A stretch of 64,000 bases of DNA from Clostridium caldaquaticum (GCF_023806125.1 NZ_JAMSKT010000003.1:143250-207249); one strand, 5' to 3'. Shown: positions 47,654-57,458, counted from the first letter of the stretch. Made by a program: numbers and translations. The notes: generated by a model not told the origin, from the sequence alone.

Positions 47654-47720
47654 TTTTATATTCCTCCCTATATTTTAATTATTTTAAATATTCTTACCTT
47701 TATTTGTTTTATGCCATAAG

Positions 47721-48029
47721 TTATTTTGCCAAGCAATTTATTTTTAATAGTTTTTGTGTATCATCTTCTGGTCTTGGTATAACATGTGATGTAACAACTC
47801 CTGAAACCTTGTTTGCCGCCTCAACAGCAGCTTCTACAGCAGCTCTTACATCTGCTATGCTTCCTCTTAACTTAACTAACATTATAAGCGGTACAGGAAG
47901 CTTATCAGCATTTAGAGGCTTGTTGTTATCAAAAGCTTCTATAGTAACATTTGCTGCCTTGCAGGCTGCATCTGCTGCTACAAAAGCAGCTACTGTTCCA
48001 TATACTTCTACAAATCCTACAGCTTGCAT
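47721..48029 (-). CDS. BMC-H shell protein with enlarged pore loop
   Basis: A 102-residue BMC-H protein (MQAVGFVEVYGTVAAFVAAD). Between strands two and three it carries an insert (NNKPLNADKLPVPL) where most family members have a short GSG pore loop, so its pore should be shaped differently. First of the four BMC-H genes, 13 bp after the alcohol dehydrogenase gene. Confidence 0.9.
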   Translation of the reverse strand: MQAVGFVEVYGTVAAFVAADAACKAANVTIEAFDNNKPLNADKLPVPLIMLVKLRGSIADVRAAVEAAVEAANKVSGVVTSHVIPRPEDDTQKLLKINCLAK

Positions 48030-48042
48030 AATTATCTATCTC

Positions 48043-49260
48043 CTAGAATCTGTCGTTTACATAAACAACTTTTATACCTTCTTGCTTCATGTTAACTTCC
48101 ATGGCTTTATTAAGCTCATCTAAAGTAAATCTATGAGTTATAAGTTCATTTATTGGAAGCCCAATTCCTTTTGCTCTCTTTAAGAAATCAAAAGTTGTTA
48201 CATAATCCTGTGGTGAGTAAGTCCAGGAACCTACCGCAGTTATTTCTTTACGGCAGATATCAAAATGAGGGTTGATTGTACAGTCTCCGTTATTTACAAA
48301 GAAACCAACTTCACAAAGTCCGCCGCCTCTTCTTACAAACTTCCATATATTAGCAGCAGCTGCTGGTGCTCCAGTACATTGGAAAGCAAAGTCTGCTCCA
48401 AAACCACCAGTTGCTTCCTTAACTGTTTTTAATATATCTTCAAAGCTAGTAAATTTTCTTATATTAACAGTTTCTGTTGCACCAAACTTTCTTGCCATGT
48501 TAAGTCTGTTTTCATCACCGTCTACAGCAATGATGTTTTCAATACCTAGTGTTCTTACTACTGAAAGAAGCAGTAATCCTATAGGTCCGCAGCCTTGTAC
48601 TAAAACCTTGCTGTTGAACTTTAAAAGACCAGTTGCCTTTGCTCTTTCAACAGCATGTACTACTACTGCTGCCGGCTCAATTAAAAGTCTTTGATCTAAA
48701 TCCATACCAGTTACGTTAAAAAATACAGCGCCTTTTCTTAAAATTAAGTAATCTCCAAACCATCCGTTAAAATGATATTCATCATCTGAAAGAAGCCCGT
48801 ATATTCCTGCATTTTCGCAAAGATTTGACTTTTCCGGATGGTTTAAACAAGTATCGCATTCTCCGCAGGGAGCAACACATGTAACTACTTTATCCCCTAA
48901 TGCGACAGGCTTTCCAGCACTATCTCTTTTTACGTTCTTACCTATCTTTACTATCTCACCAGTACCTTCATGCCCAAGCACTACTGGAATTAGGTCAAAT
49001 GGATCTCCCTTATATTCATGAACATCTGTACCGCAGACTCCGCAGCCTTCAATCTTTACAAGTATTTCATCATCTCCAATCTGAGGAATAGCAAACTCTT
49101 TTACTTCTATTTTCTTTAGCTCAGTAAGTATTGCTACTCTGCCTGTTGTAGCAGCAGATTTTTTAACTGGTGCAGGCGGAATATAAGTGTCTTGTTTATT
49201 AGTCATTTCTTTAAGAACTTGTTTAACAATCTGTTCTATATTCACTTCATTTATTTCCAT
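48043..49260 (-). CDS. Zinc alcohol dehydrogenase with encapsulation peptide
   Basis: A 405-residue medium-chain dehydrogenase. An N-terminal amphipathic helix (NIEQIVKQVLKEM, about 7-19) matches the cargo peptides of PduP and PduL here, so the enzyme is probably packaged. Catalytic zinc: GCGVCGTDVHEY and GHEGTGEIV; structural zinc: four Cys in APCGECDTCLNHPEKSNLC; NAD site VQGCGPIGLL. It takes the place of the iron-type PduQ propanol dehydrogenase and may also reduce lactaldehyde to 1,2-propanediol. Confidence 0.9.
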   Translation of the reverse strand: MEINEVNIEQIVKQVLKEMTNKQDTYIPPAPVKKSAATTGRVAILTELKKIEVKEFAIPQIGDDEILVKIEGCGVCGTDVHEYKGDPFDLIPVVLGHEGTGEIVKIGKNVKRDSAGKPVALGDKVVTCVAPCGECDTCLNHPEKSNLCENAGIYGLLSDDEYHFNGWFGDYLILRKGAVFFNVTGMDLDQRLLIEPAAVVVHAVERAKATGLLKFNSKVLVQGCGPIGLLLLSVVRTLGIENIIAVDGDENRLNMARKFGATETVNIRKFTSFEDILKTVKEATGGFGADFAFQCTGAPAAAANIWKFVRRGGGLCEVGFFVNNGDCTINPHFDICRKEITAVGSWTYSPQDYVTTFDFLKRAKGIGLPINELITHRFTLDELNKAMEVNMKQEGIKVVYVNDRF

Positions 49261-49270
49261 TTTAATCCTC

Positions 49271-50689
49271 CTATCTTATAGACAAACCATCTGAAAGCAC
49301 ACATCTTCTTGCTTTTGTAAAACTTTTAGCAGAAGTTAGTCCTTCCCCTGTTCTGCTTGCTATAGTAAATGTACAGTATCCTTCTCCTCCAAAGCCTAAA
49401 GCTGCATAAGAAGGTGCATTTTTAACAAATATAGCTGTATCGATTTCTCTTGCAAACTTTGTAAGGTTGTCTATATTCTTTGAATGCATGTGAGCTGAAT
49501 GTCTGTTTCCATGCTCAAGCTCTTTTGCAAACTCTATTGCCTCATCCACATCATTAGCTCTTACAATACCAAGTATTGGCATCATTAACTCTTCTTGAAC
49601 CAATATATGACTTTTGTCTGCTTCGAAAATAATACATCTTATACTGTCATCTGCTTCTATACCAATACCCTTAAGTATCTTTGAAGCATCTTTACCTACC
49701 CATTTTCTATTTAATGTTATCTTTCCATTTTTATTTACTAAAACCAAGTTAGCTAGTCTTTCTATTTCCTCACCTTCAATTTTATAGCAACCGTTTTGTA
49801 TCATATAATATATAAGCTCATCTGCTATCTTATCTACTGCAATTACTTCTTTTTCTGCTATACAAGGCAGGTTGTTGTCAAAAGTTGCCCCATCTATTAT
49901 ATCTTTTGCTGCTTTTTTTATATCTGCAGTTTCATCAACTATAACTGGCGGATTACCAGCTCCAGCTCCTATTGCTCTCTTTCCTGACGAAAGAGCAGCA
50001 GTTACAACTCCTGGCCCTCCAGTTACTGCAAGAAGTGCTATATCTGGATGACTAAATAATACATCTGCAGTTTCAAGAGTGGGTTTTCTTACTGTTACAG
50101 CTAAGTTTTCTGGTCCTCCTGCTTCAAGAGAAGCTTCATTAACTAACTGAACTGCCATGCAGGAAACCTTTATTGCACCTGGGTGTGGATTGAATACTAC
50201 TGTATTTCCTCCAGCAATCATTCCCATACTGTTACAGATTACTGTTTCACTTGGATTTGTAGATGGTGTTATAGCCCCAATTACTCCAAATGGTCCCATC
50301 TCAACTAATGTTAATCCTTTATCTCCTGACCATGCAGTTGTTTTTATATCTTCAGTACCTGGTGTTTTATTAGCTACAAGTTCATGCTTTAAAATTTTGT
50401 GTTCAACTCTTCCCATACCTGTTTCAGAAACACCTAATTCTGCTAAAGCCTTAGCATTTTCAATAGTCTTTTTTCTAATATTTTGTATTATCTTTTCTCT
50501 AAACTCCATAGGCATTGCTTTAAGTTTCTTCTGTGCTTCTTTCGCAGCTTTAATAGCAGCATGGATATCTTCAAATACTCCTAATTCGCTTATGCTTGTT
50601 GAATTTTTAACTTCTTCAGGAGCTGCTACCTTTAAATTTAGTAGAACCTGTTTAACAATCTCCTGCAGCTGTTCTTCTTTTATTGCCAT
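49271..50689 (-). CDS. pduP: CoA-acylating propionaldehyde dehydrogenase PduP
   Basis: A 472-residue aldehyde dehydrogenase. The ATG at 50689 follows GGAGGTAAGATA; the longer frame to 50725 overlaps pduO. The N-terminal encapsulation helix (EEQLQEIVKQVLLNL, 5-19) is followed by the catalytic domain with TPSTNPSE and active-site Cys276 (NNLPCIAEKEV). It oxidises propionaldehyde to propionyl-CoA with NAD+ inside the compartment, protecting the cell from the aldehyde. Confidence 0.95.
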   Translation of the reverse strand: MAIKEEQLQEIVKQVLLNLKVAAPEEVKNSTSISELGVFEDIHAAIKAAKEAQKKLKAMPMEFREKIIQNIRKKTIENAKALAELGVSETGMGRVEHKILKHELVANKTPGTEDIKTTAWSGDKGLTLVEMGPFGVIGAITPSTNPSETVICNSMGMIAGGNTVVFNPHPGAIKVSCMAVQLVNEASLEAGGPENLAVTVRKPTLETADVLFSHPDIALLAVTGGPGVVTAALSSGKRAIGAGAGNPPVIVDETADIKKAAKDIIDGATFDNNLPCIAEKEVIAVDKIADELIYYMIQNGCYKIEGEEIERLANLVLVNKNGKITLNRKWVGKDASKILKGIGIEADDSIRCIIFEADKSHILVQEELMMPILGIVRANDVDEAIEFAKELEHGNRHSAHMHSKNIDNLTKFAREIDTAIFVKNAPSYAALGFGGEGYCTFTIASRTGEGLTSAKSFTKARRCVLSDGLSIR

Positions 50690-50693
50690 TATC

Positions 50694-51677
50694 TTACCTC
50701 CATTCTTCAAAAATTTTACTTCCATAATTTGAAAGTTCTATATCCTGCTCTGCAGTTCCGCCGCTAACTGCTATAGCACCAACTATTTTATCTCCAATTT
50801 TTAATGGAACACCGCCGCCAATTATCATCATCTTATCATTAGCAGCTGCTACTCCGTAAAAAGGCTGCCCTGGCTGCGCTATTTTACTTAATTCCTCCGT
50901 AGACATCTTCACAGCAGCTGCTGTATATGCCTTTTTAACTGCTACATCAAAACTTACTGGTAATGCTCCATCCATAAAATGAACTGCAATAGGGTTTCCT
51001 GATGCATCAGCTACAGCTATTACTACATTCAAGTTCATAAATCTTGCTCTTTTTTCTACAAGCTCCATTATTCTTTTAGCTATGTCTAGGTTAAGCACCT
51101 TTGTTTCACCAGGCTTTATATTTTCAGCCTTTTGGTACTGCATCTTTACCATTTCCGTTACCTTTTTTGTTATTTCTTCTTTAAAATCTATATATCTAGC
51201 AATTGTGTACAAGTAATCAGATAATCTGTTAAAAAATTTTTTTAATACAGTCCCTATTTTTTGACTTTTCTCAAGATTAATTAGGTTTCTCTCAGCACTT
51301 CTAGCTAAAGTTCTTGCATGGTCTAAATGTGCTGAAGCCTTGCTGCTCCCTGGAACTATGAAGGCTGTTATCTCTGGAAACATTTTTTGATATTCGTTAA
51401 TTAGCCTTTCAAGCCTTGTTACTTCGTCACTGCTTACTCTTTCTTTATTGCTTTTTCCTTCTGAAATATCTGCCATAAAATATATAAACAGTTTTTGAAC
51501 ATATCCTATTTCCTCACGGATTTTTTCTTCTTCTATTACGGTTTTAGCAATTCCTAAAACGCTGGTAAGCTCATCTATTTTCCCAAGCACTTCAATTCTT
51601 ATATCATTTTTAGGAACTCTTTCTCCAGAAAGGAGGCTTGTAGTTCCATCATCTCCGGTTTTAGTATAAATACTCAT
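50694..51677 (-). CDS. pduO: Cob(I)alamin adenosyltransferase PduO with C-terminal GlcG/HbpS domain
   Basis: A 327-residue two-domain protein. The ATR domain (about 1-185) shows IYTKTGDDGTTSLLSG and RSAERNLINLEKS, the ATP and cobalamin sites of PduO-type enzymes. The C-terminal DUF336/HbpS domain (about 195-327) contains IGGGVPLKIGDKIVGAIAVSGG. It regenerates adenosylcobalamin for diol dehydratase. The start at 51677 follows AGGTGG. Full-length two-domain form as in enteric PduO. Confidence 0.94.
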   Translation of the reverse strand: MSIYTKTGDDGTTSLLSGERVPKNDIRIEVLGKIDELTSVLGIAKTVIEEEKIREEIGYVQKLFIYFMADISEGKSNKERVSSDEVTRLERLINEYQKMFPEITAFIVPGSSKASAHLDHARTLARSAERNLINLEKSQKIGTVLKKFFNRLSDYLYTIARYIDFKEEITKKVTEMVKMQYQKAENIKPGETKVLNLDIAKRIMELVEKRARFMNLNVVIAVADASGNPIAVHFMDGALPVSFDVAVKKAYTAAAVKMSTEELSKIAQPGQPFYGVAAANDKMMIIGGGVPLKIGDKIVGAIAVSGGTAEQDIELSNYGSKIFEEWR

Positions 51678-51691
51678 ACAACCACCTAGTT

Positions 51692-52033
51692 TCATTCATT
51701 TAATTTGAAAGGAATTTTTTTAATATAACGTGCTGCGTTGCTTCCTAAAGTTCTCAAAATTTTATCAGCCTTAACATCTGCTTTCATAAGCGGGTCTTTA
51801 GTTTTAAGTATTGTACAGTAGAAGCAAGCTTTATCCCTATCTACTCCAATTCCGGCTTCAACTATAGAACTCTCTGCTGCTTTTCTAGATAATTCTTCTG
51901 CCTTAAAACCTTCTTTAAACATATTTACTTCAAAAGGAACCCCTTCTTCTTCAATGCCTGCACAAAGCTCTTTGAGAACTTTTTCATTTCTGCTTGATGT
52001 ATATATTAAAATAGCTGGTTTGATACTTTTCAT
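51692..52033 (-). CDS. pduH: Diol dehydratase reactivase small subunit PduH
   Basis: A 113-residue protein (PAILIYTSSRNEKVLKEL, GIEEEGVPFEV, GIGVDRDKACFY) that swaps with the dehydratase beta subunit to release inactive cobalamin. It is related to PduD by fold and partners PduG, whose gene ends 10 bp upstream. Confidence 0.93.
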   Translation of the reverse strand: MKSIKPAILIYTSSRNEKVLKELCAGIEEEGVPFEVNMFKEGFKAEELSRKAAESSIVEAGIGVDRDKACFYCTILKTKDPLMKADVKADKILRTLGSNAARYIKKIPFKLNE

Positions 52034-52043
52034 AGCTTCACCT

Positions 52044-53864
52044 CTAAAGGTATGAGATTACAAGTCCTGTAGCTACTGCATTTCTAGGCCCTTCAACTTT
52101 TCTGATGTTTCCTCTGCCGCATACTATCTTATACTTAGAAAGTTCTTCCATAACAAGTTCAGGTATTTCAAAATCTAAAGCAGAGCCTCCAACTAAAACT
52201 ATATTAGGTATGTTTCTTATGTTATTCATAGGTGCAATAATACTTAGAGCTCTTAAAGCATTTTGTACAAACACTTTTTTCTTAGCTACCTTTCTTATCT
52301 CAACTATCTTTTCCATACTCATATCGTTAAGTATTGGAATCATCTCTTCACCCTTTAAAATAACTACCCTGCCATATAATTCTGGCCTTAAAGGTTCATC
52401 GAAGAATTTTGTATAACCATTTTCAACTCTTATTTGATATAGTGATTCTACCTTAGCTAATGGATGTTTTTTAATTTCCTCGGCAATAGTTCTGTTAGAA
52501 AGTCCCATCTCCGAATTAATAATCATTGTAACAAGTTCTCCTGCTCCAGCTAGATGAATAGATTTTACTGTACCCTTTTCATCTAATAGGGCTGCATCAG
52601 TAGAACCGCCGCCCATATCCAGTATTGCTATAGGTAGCTTTGTCCCTGGTGTAGTTAATGCACCTAAGGCAGCCATAACAGCTTCTACTCCTGCAATTTC
52701 TACATAAACACCTGTTTCAGCCTGAAGTTTTTCTGCAATTTTTTTCATAGGAAGCCTGTCTGTTTTTACCATAGCAGCAATTGCAACAGCATTTTCCATA
52801 GCAGTTTCCTCTGCTATTCCTCCCCTTACCTTTAGCGGTATAACAGTATCTATGGCAAGAATATCTTTTATCTTTATATTTTCTATTGCTTCACCAGTTA
52901 AATAAGCCATATTGCTTTTAACATTACTGAGCATTCCACCAATATTAGTTCCGCTCTCGCCTTCTATATCCTCAATATTATCTATTTTACTTAAAAGGTT
53001 CATTATCTCTTCTGCACCAGAATCTATATCTATTGTTTCTATATGTTTTTGGCTCTTTATATAAAGTTTCCCTGCAGGTATAACCCTTTCTTTAACTTCT
53101 CCGCTTGGAGTTTTAATTACAACTGCAGATCGGTTACCTATAAGGCTTTTAGCTATAGGAACTACATATTTTGTCTGCTCTGGTGTAAGATTAAACATTG
53201 ACGCTATCCCATAGGGGTTGCTTAGTGTCTGTATCGTCTTTCCTGTATCAGCTACTTCCAATATACAGGGCATTCCAAGAGGAACTTTATCAATATATTT
53301 CACTTCATCAACTATAGGTATAGTTTTATTTATTCTATTGCTTATTAAAACTGCTTCATCTGACTGAACAATTGCTCCATTTATCTGAACGCCTTTTTTA
53401 AGGGCGTTATTTATGGCAGGGGCTGCCACATCAAAAGGTATATACTCTGGTATAACAAGTATATACTGCTTATTTGCTTCTGCCTTTTCAATATGATCAA
53501 AATGAAGAGTTATACCTTTTCCTATTCCAAAGCCTCCTGGAGTTTTAGGATTATGCCCTATCATAGTTGATTCAGTAATTATAGTTTCTGTTATTGTTTC
53601 CATAGCAGTATCTCCGATAACTGGAGCTGCTTCATTAATTCTTATAATATCTATATCGGATACCTTAAGGTTTACTTTGGAAACTGCTTCTTCAATTCCT
53701 CTTATAATACCTTTAACATTTTCTGCTGTTCCTTTAGCACCTGTAGTAAAAACCATGCTGCTGCTTAAAAATTCAAGACTGGAATCATCTTTTATTCTGC
53801 CAATGCATACTTCTGTGGTAGAATTTCCTATATCTACCCCTGCTATAAGCTTCACATTACTCAC
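52044..53864 (-). CDS. pduG: Diol dehydratase reactivase large subunit PduG
   Basis: A 606-residue ATPase of the actin/Hsp70 fold (AGVDIGNSTTEVCI; ILDMGGGSTDAALLD; NIVLVGGSALDFEIPE). It reactivates damaged B12 diol dehydratase using ATP. The start is a GTG (53862-53864) overlapping the pduE stop by 8 bp, indicating coupled translation. Length equals that of enteric PduG. Confidence 0.95.
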   Translation of the reverse strand: MSNVKLIAGVDIGNSTTEVCIGRIKDDSSLEFLSSSMVFTTGAKGTAENVKGIIRGIEEAVSKVNLKVSDIDIIRINEAAPVIGDTAMETITETIITESTMIGHNPKTPGGFGIGKGITLHFDHIEKAEANKQYILVIPEYIPFDVAAPAINNALKKGVQINGAIVQSDEAVLISNRINKTIPIVDEVKYIDKVPLGMPCILEVADTGKTIQTLSNPYGIASMFNLTPEQTKYVVPIAKSLIGNRSAVVIKTPSGEVKERVIPAGKLYIKSQKHIETIDIDSGAEEIMNLLSKIDNIEDIEGESGTNIGGMLSNVKSNMAYLTGEAIENIKIKDILAIDTVIPLKVRGGIAEETAMENAVAIAAMVKTDRLPMKKIAEKLQAETGVYVEIAGVEAVMAALGALTTPGTKLPIAILDMGGGSTDAALLDEKGTVKSIHLAGAGELVTMIINSEMGLSNRTIAEEIKKHPLAKVESLYQIRVENGYTKFFDEPLRPELYGRVVILKGEEMIPILNDMSMEKIVEIRKVAKKKVFVQNALRALSIIAPMNNIRNIPNIVLVGGSALDFEIPELVMEELSKYKIVCGRGNIRKVEGPRNAVATGLVISYL

Positions 53865-54234
53865 CAGCCTTTAAAATTCCTCTTTTTTCATAAACCTGAA
53901 CAGCATTAAGTATAAACTTTGCACATTCTTCTGCTCCGTACTTATTTTTCAATATCAGTGCTGTATCTAATAGTTCTTTTTTTGTTGCTCTGTTAGGCCT
54001 TAGCATTTCATAAACCTTTAGTATAAATTCATCAGGTACGTTTATAAGCTCAGCAGCCCTTTGAAAATTTTTCTTTATCTGCGGTCGGCCATGCTTTTCT
54101 GCGATTTCTCCCTGTCTTAAAAGGGTTTCAGCGGAAATAGTAACATCCTCTAATGTCAAGCTGCCATTTATAACATTCTCTAATGTAATTTCATCTAAGG
54201 TTTTTCCTGTTTTAGACTTTATTGTCTCATTCAT
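53857..54234 (-). CDS. pduE: Propanediol dehydratase small subunit PduE
   Basis: A 125-residue gamma subunit (KTLDEITLENVINGSLTLED, RPNRATKKELLDTALILKNKY). It is shorter than the roughly 170-residue enteric PduE because the N-terminal extension is missing. It forms the (alpha-beta-gamma)2 enzyme with PduC and PduD. Confidence 0.94.
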   Translation of the reverse strand: MNETIKSKTGKTLDEITLENVINGSLTLEDVTISAETLLRQGEIAEKHGRPQIKKNFQRAAELINVPDEFILKVYEMLRPNRATKKELLDTALILKNKYGAEECAKFILNAVQVYEKRGILKAGE

Positions 54235-54259
54235 AACATCACCACTCTTATAAAGTGTT

Positions 54260-54853
54260 TTATATTTCTACTGAAGGACTGTTTTTAACTACTGCTTCTG
54301 TTTCCTTTATATGCATTAATGCTGCTTTAACCTGGTATTTAGCTCTTACTGTATAATCATTTACTGCCTCAATAGGCTTTACCATAAGCCCCTTAGCATA
54401 CATAGCTGCATTTTTACCTATTGCTCTATATGTCTTTAGCGTAATTAAAGGAGCTTGAGGAAAAAGTTCTAAATTACTTAAAGGATAAAGATCTTTTTGA
54501 TGTATTACAGCAGTACCTTTTGACTGCAGTCCTACTCCTACACCTGAACCACTAAGTAAAGCTGCTTCCTTACCTATAAAAGCAACATCAGAGGTTTTGA
54601 GAACCCTTACTACTCTTGGAATCATTCCTTCTTCCTCAATACCTGCCTTCATTTCTTTGAGAACTAATTCATGAGGAATTCCATTAATAGTTTTAGTTAT
54701 ATCCTTCATAAAGGAAGGTCCAACTCCTATAACTACTTCCTTGACATTATTGCTTTTATAAGCAGAAGGCATTCCCTTAACCTTTTTTACTTCTTCTATT
54801 ACAAGTTTTGTTATCTGTTCAATCAGCTTTTCATTTATCTCCAAGAATTTCAC
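54260..54853 (-). CDS. pduD: Propanediol dehydratase medium subunit PduD
   Basis: A 197-residue beta subunit. GTG start (54851-54853). The N-terminal amphipathic helix ([17 protein letters not shown], about 9-25) is the known cargo signal that packages the whole dehydratase. [19 protein letters not shown] and [19 protein letters not shown] are conserved cobalamin-side motifs. Starts 5 bp after pduC. Confidence 0.95.
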   Translation of the reverse strand: MKFLEINEKLIEQITKLVIEEVKKVKGMPSAYKSNNVKEVVIGVGPSFMKDITKTINGIPHELVLKEMKAGIEEEGMIPRVVRVLKTSDVAFIGKEAALLSGSGVGVGLQSKGTAVIHQKDLYPLSNLELFPQAPLITLKTYRAIGKNAAMYAKGLMVKPIEAVNDYTVRAKYQVKAALMHIKETEAVVKNSPSVEI

Positions 54854-54858
54854 CGTCC

Positions 54859-56523
54859 TTAAATATCATTGTAGTCAATGATATGCGGTATTTTCTTTAT
54901 TTCTTCCCATCTTTCTCCGGACACTCTATAACCTGTCCCTGGACCGCTGTAATCATTAGGAAGATTTACTGCATTCAATACATTGAAGTTTTCATCTAAT
55001 ATAGAGGAGGTTTGAAGATAATCTCCTGAAACTCTCTGCTTCATCATATTTAAAATACTGTTTGCAGTTTCTTTATGCCCAGTGTTAACTAATGCCTTTA
55101 TTATGTCTATGCCCGTAATATTGCGTTTCATCATTTCGTCAATTGCTTCAAAATCTTTTATCATATCTCTTTCAGGCATGTCCTTACTTCCATGAGCATA
55201 AGCTACGGCTTCTACTTCTTCATCAGTTATTTTAGAAAGCTGTAATTCTCTGAATAAATCCTGAAGAGTTTTTGCAGCTTCATACCTTACTCTTATAACA
55301 TCTTCCTCTTTAACCGGTCTTAATCCGCCGTCAATCATTAAATCTCTCTGAAGCACGTTATAATCATCAAAATCTTCTGCATCAAAGTTTGCACCAGCAA
55401 ACATATTGTCATAATTTGGCGTACCTGAATAACCAGAGAAGATAAAATCTGTTCCTGGAAGAAACTGCATTAATGTTCTTGCTGTCCTTCTTATATCTGA
55501 ATGACTGAAGGATTGGTCGTTACCTGTACAGGTTTCTAAATCAAGCATTGCTGCAATTAAGTTTTCAGCAAGTATTGCTCTTGTACCAGAAGGAACTGAA
55601 GTTGTAATTCCTATACAGCTTATAGCTCCATTTTGAAGTCCTTGAGCACCTGCACCTTTTGTTACCATTATGCAGCGTGTTTCAAGATAAAGCATAGATT
55701 TCCCTTCGGCACTTCCCATAAGAACCTCAGAGCCTGTCCCAGAAGTAAATCTTGTTTTAAGTCCTCTTGACGCATATGCTGATGCAAGAAAAGCCTTTGA
55801 GTATGGTGTATCATCGCCGTCTACAAATACATTTTCAGTTCCATATACAGATATAGTTTCTGCATATGTTGTAAAACCTCTCATACCTAATTCCAGCTCT
55901 GTGGCTTCTTCAACTGCACATTGTGTAAGCACACCTTTTCTTCCAACCTGTGAACCAATTAAAAGTGCAACTGCATTAAAAGGTGCATATCTTGCAACTG
56001 CTACCGTAGTTTCCTCTTCTCTAAAACCTCTTAGTGCTCCTTCTGCAGCATCAGCAGCTATCTGCACAGGATTGTCCTTTAAATTTGTAATGTGAGCCTG
56101 ATTTGCAGGTGTTTTTCTTGCTCTCATTTTCTGCATACCCATCATCATTTCAACAACATTAAGATGATTGCATACTTCCACAATTTTTGCAGGAGTAAAG
56201 CCTGATACTATCTTTACAATAGTTTCTCTTGGAACGTTTATATCCACAAGCATACGGGCTACTTCAAGAGAATTTAAGGCCATTGACTTCTCTGCCTGAT
56301 TTATGTTTATAGTATAATCTGCTATAAATTCATCTATAAAATCAAACTCTTCTCTCATCCTGCCATCCATTTCTACTATTATTCCATTTTCAACCTTAAT
56401 AGATGGCTTAGGGTCATAAGGGCCTGACATAGCTATAAATCCTTTTTCAGGCCATTCATTCATAAACCCATCCTGATTTACAGGCCTTTTATCTAAAACT
56501 TCAAATCTTTTTGATCTTTTCAT
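54859..56523 (-). CDS. pduC: B12-dependent propanediol dehydratase large subunit PduC
   Basis: A 554-residue TIM-barrel subunit of adenosylcobalamin-dependent diol dehydratase ([76 protein letters not shown]). It converts 1,2-propanediol to propionaldehyde; glycerol is a possible side substrate. Length is exactly that of the enteric enzyme. Having a B12 enzyme here contrasts with the glycyl-radical dehydratase of other clostridial rhamnose/fucose compartments. Confidence 0.97.
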   Translation of the reverse strand: MKRSKRFEVLDKRPVNQDGFMNEWPEKGFIAMSGPYDPKPSIKVENGIIVEMDGRMREEFDFIDEFIADYTININQAEKSMALNSLEVARMLVDINVPRETIVKIVSGFTPAKIVEVCNHLNVVEMMMGMQKMRARKTPANQAHITNLKDNPVQIAADAAEGALRGFREEETTVAVARYAPFNAVALLIGSQVGRKGVLTQCAVEEATELELGMRGFTTYAETISVYGTENVFVDGDDTPYSKAFLASAYASRGLKTRFTSGTGSEVLMGSAEGKSMLYLETRCIMVTKGAGAQGLQNGAISCIGITTSVPSGTRAILAENLIAAMLDLETCTGNDQSFSHSDIRRTARTLMQFLPGTDFIFSGYSGTPNYDNMFAGANFDAEDFDDYNVLQRDLMIDGGLRPVKEEDVIRVRYEAAKTLQDLFRELQLSKITDEEVEAVAYAHGSKDMPERDMIKDFEAIDEMMKRNITGIDIIKALVNTGHKETANSILNMMKQRVSGDYLQTSSILDENFNVLNAVNLPNDYSGPGTGYRVSGERWEEIKKIPHIIDYNDI

Positions 56524-56549
56524 ATCCTTACCTCTCTTCCGAGGCTGTT

Positions 56550-57365
56550 TTATAAGTTTAACTGACTTAATACTTTCTTTGTAATCTCTTCAACTAATTT
56601 AGCAGTATCTTTAGCTGGTTCTTCTTTTTTGCTGTCACATCCGCAGCTCTTTTCTTCCGCATTACTGCATGGAACTGAACAACCTACTGTTTTGCAAAGG
56701 TCAGCTGGATGTCTTCCTGCAACTCCAAGTTTCTTTCTTATTCCATATAAAGTCTGTACCTGATCTTCACTAAGTTCCTTTGGTCCTCCAAGTAATGTTG
56801 ATATAAATGTAAGCTTAGCATAAAACTCTAAAGATTCCATTTTATAATATGCACTTATTAAATCACCACCCCAGGATAATGCTCCATGGTTTTCAAGCAG
56901 TACTGCATCGTAATTATCAAGATATTTTGCTACTGCATCTGGTATTTCTTCTGTAGATGGAGTTCCATATTCAGCTATTGGAACACATCCAAGAGCAATA
57001 ACTGCTTCAGGCATTATTGGCTTATTCAGCGGAATACCTGCTATTGCAAAGCTTGTTGCATAAGGCGGATGAGCGTGAACTACTGATTTTACGTCTGGTC
57101 TTTCAGCATACACTCTTAAGTGCATCTTAATTTCTGAAGAAGGCTTATACTTTCCTGATGCTGCAAGAACCTCACCTTTAGCATTTACTTTGCAGATCAT
57201 GTCCGGGGTCATAAAACCTTTGCTTACACCTGTTGGTGTACATAAAAATTCATTATCGCTTATCTTTACAGAAATATTTCCATCGTTAGCAGCAACAAAT
57301 CCATTGTTGTAAATACGTTTGCCTATTTCGCATATTTGTTTTTTCACTTCAAATTCTGAGTACAT
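56550..57365 (-). CDS. Class II rhamnulose/fuculose-1-phosphate aldolase with encapsulation peptide
   Basis: A 271-residue protein. Residues 1-215 are a FucA/RhaD-type zinc aldolase (Glu79, His97, His99 and His160 as probable ligands; NDGNISVK and CTPTGVSKG phosphate-binding loops). A Cys-rich linker follows (Cys224, 229, 233, 241, 243), then a C-terminal amphipathic helix (TAKLVEEITKKVLSQLNL, 254-271) that should target it to the shell interior. It would cleave L-rhamnulose-1-phosphate to DHAP and L-lactaldehyde. First gene of the pdu-rhaB operon. Confidence 0.9.
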   Translation of the reverse strand: MYSEFEVKKQICEIGKRIYNNGFVAANDGNISVKISDNEFLCTPTGVSKGFMTPDMICKVNAKGEVLAASGKYKPSSEIKMHLRVYAERPDVKSVVHAHPPYATSFAIAGIPLNKPIMPEAVIALGCVPIAEYGTPSTEEIPDAVAKYLDNYDAVLLENHGALSWGGDLISAYYKMESLEFYAKLTFISTLLGGPKELSEDQVQTLYGIRKKLGVAGRHPADLCKTVGCSVPCSNAEEKSCGCDSKKEEPAKDTAKLVEEITKKVLSQLNL

Positions 57366-57387
57366 TCCATTTCCCCCTAAAAGTTAA

Positions 57388-57458
57388 TTTGTTTTGTTCT
57401 TTCTTTGATTGCCTAATTTAATTATATCACTAATAACACAATAGTCAACAAAAACAAA
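57388..57458 (-). promoter_or_regulatory. Promoter and possible DeoR sites of the pdu-rhaB operon
   Basis: Minus-strand -35 TTGACT (57443-57448), 16-bp spacer, -10 TATAAT (57421-57426). TTTGTTTTGTT (57388-57398) lies downstream of the start, and its inverted counterpart AACAAAAACAAA (57447-57458) overlaps the -35, so the promoter is bracketed by inverted T/G-rich sites. These may bind the DeoR protein encoded next door. No cobalamin riboswitch is present. Confidence 0.6.

Noticed and set aside
47584..48123. Plus-strand 179-codon frame opposite the BMC-H genes
   Set aside because: Spans two real genes and their gap on the other strand and has low-complexity Ala/Ser composition.
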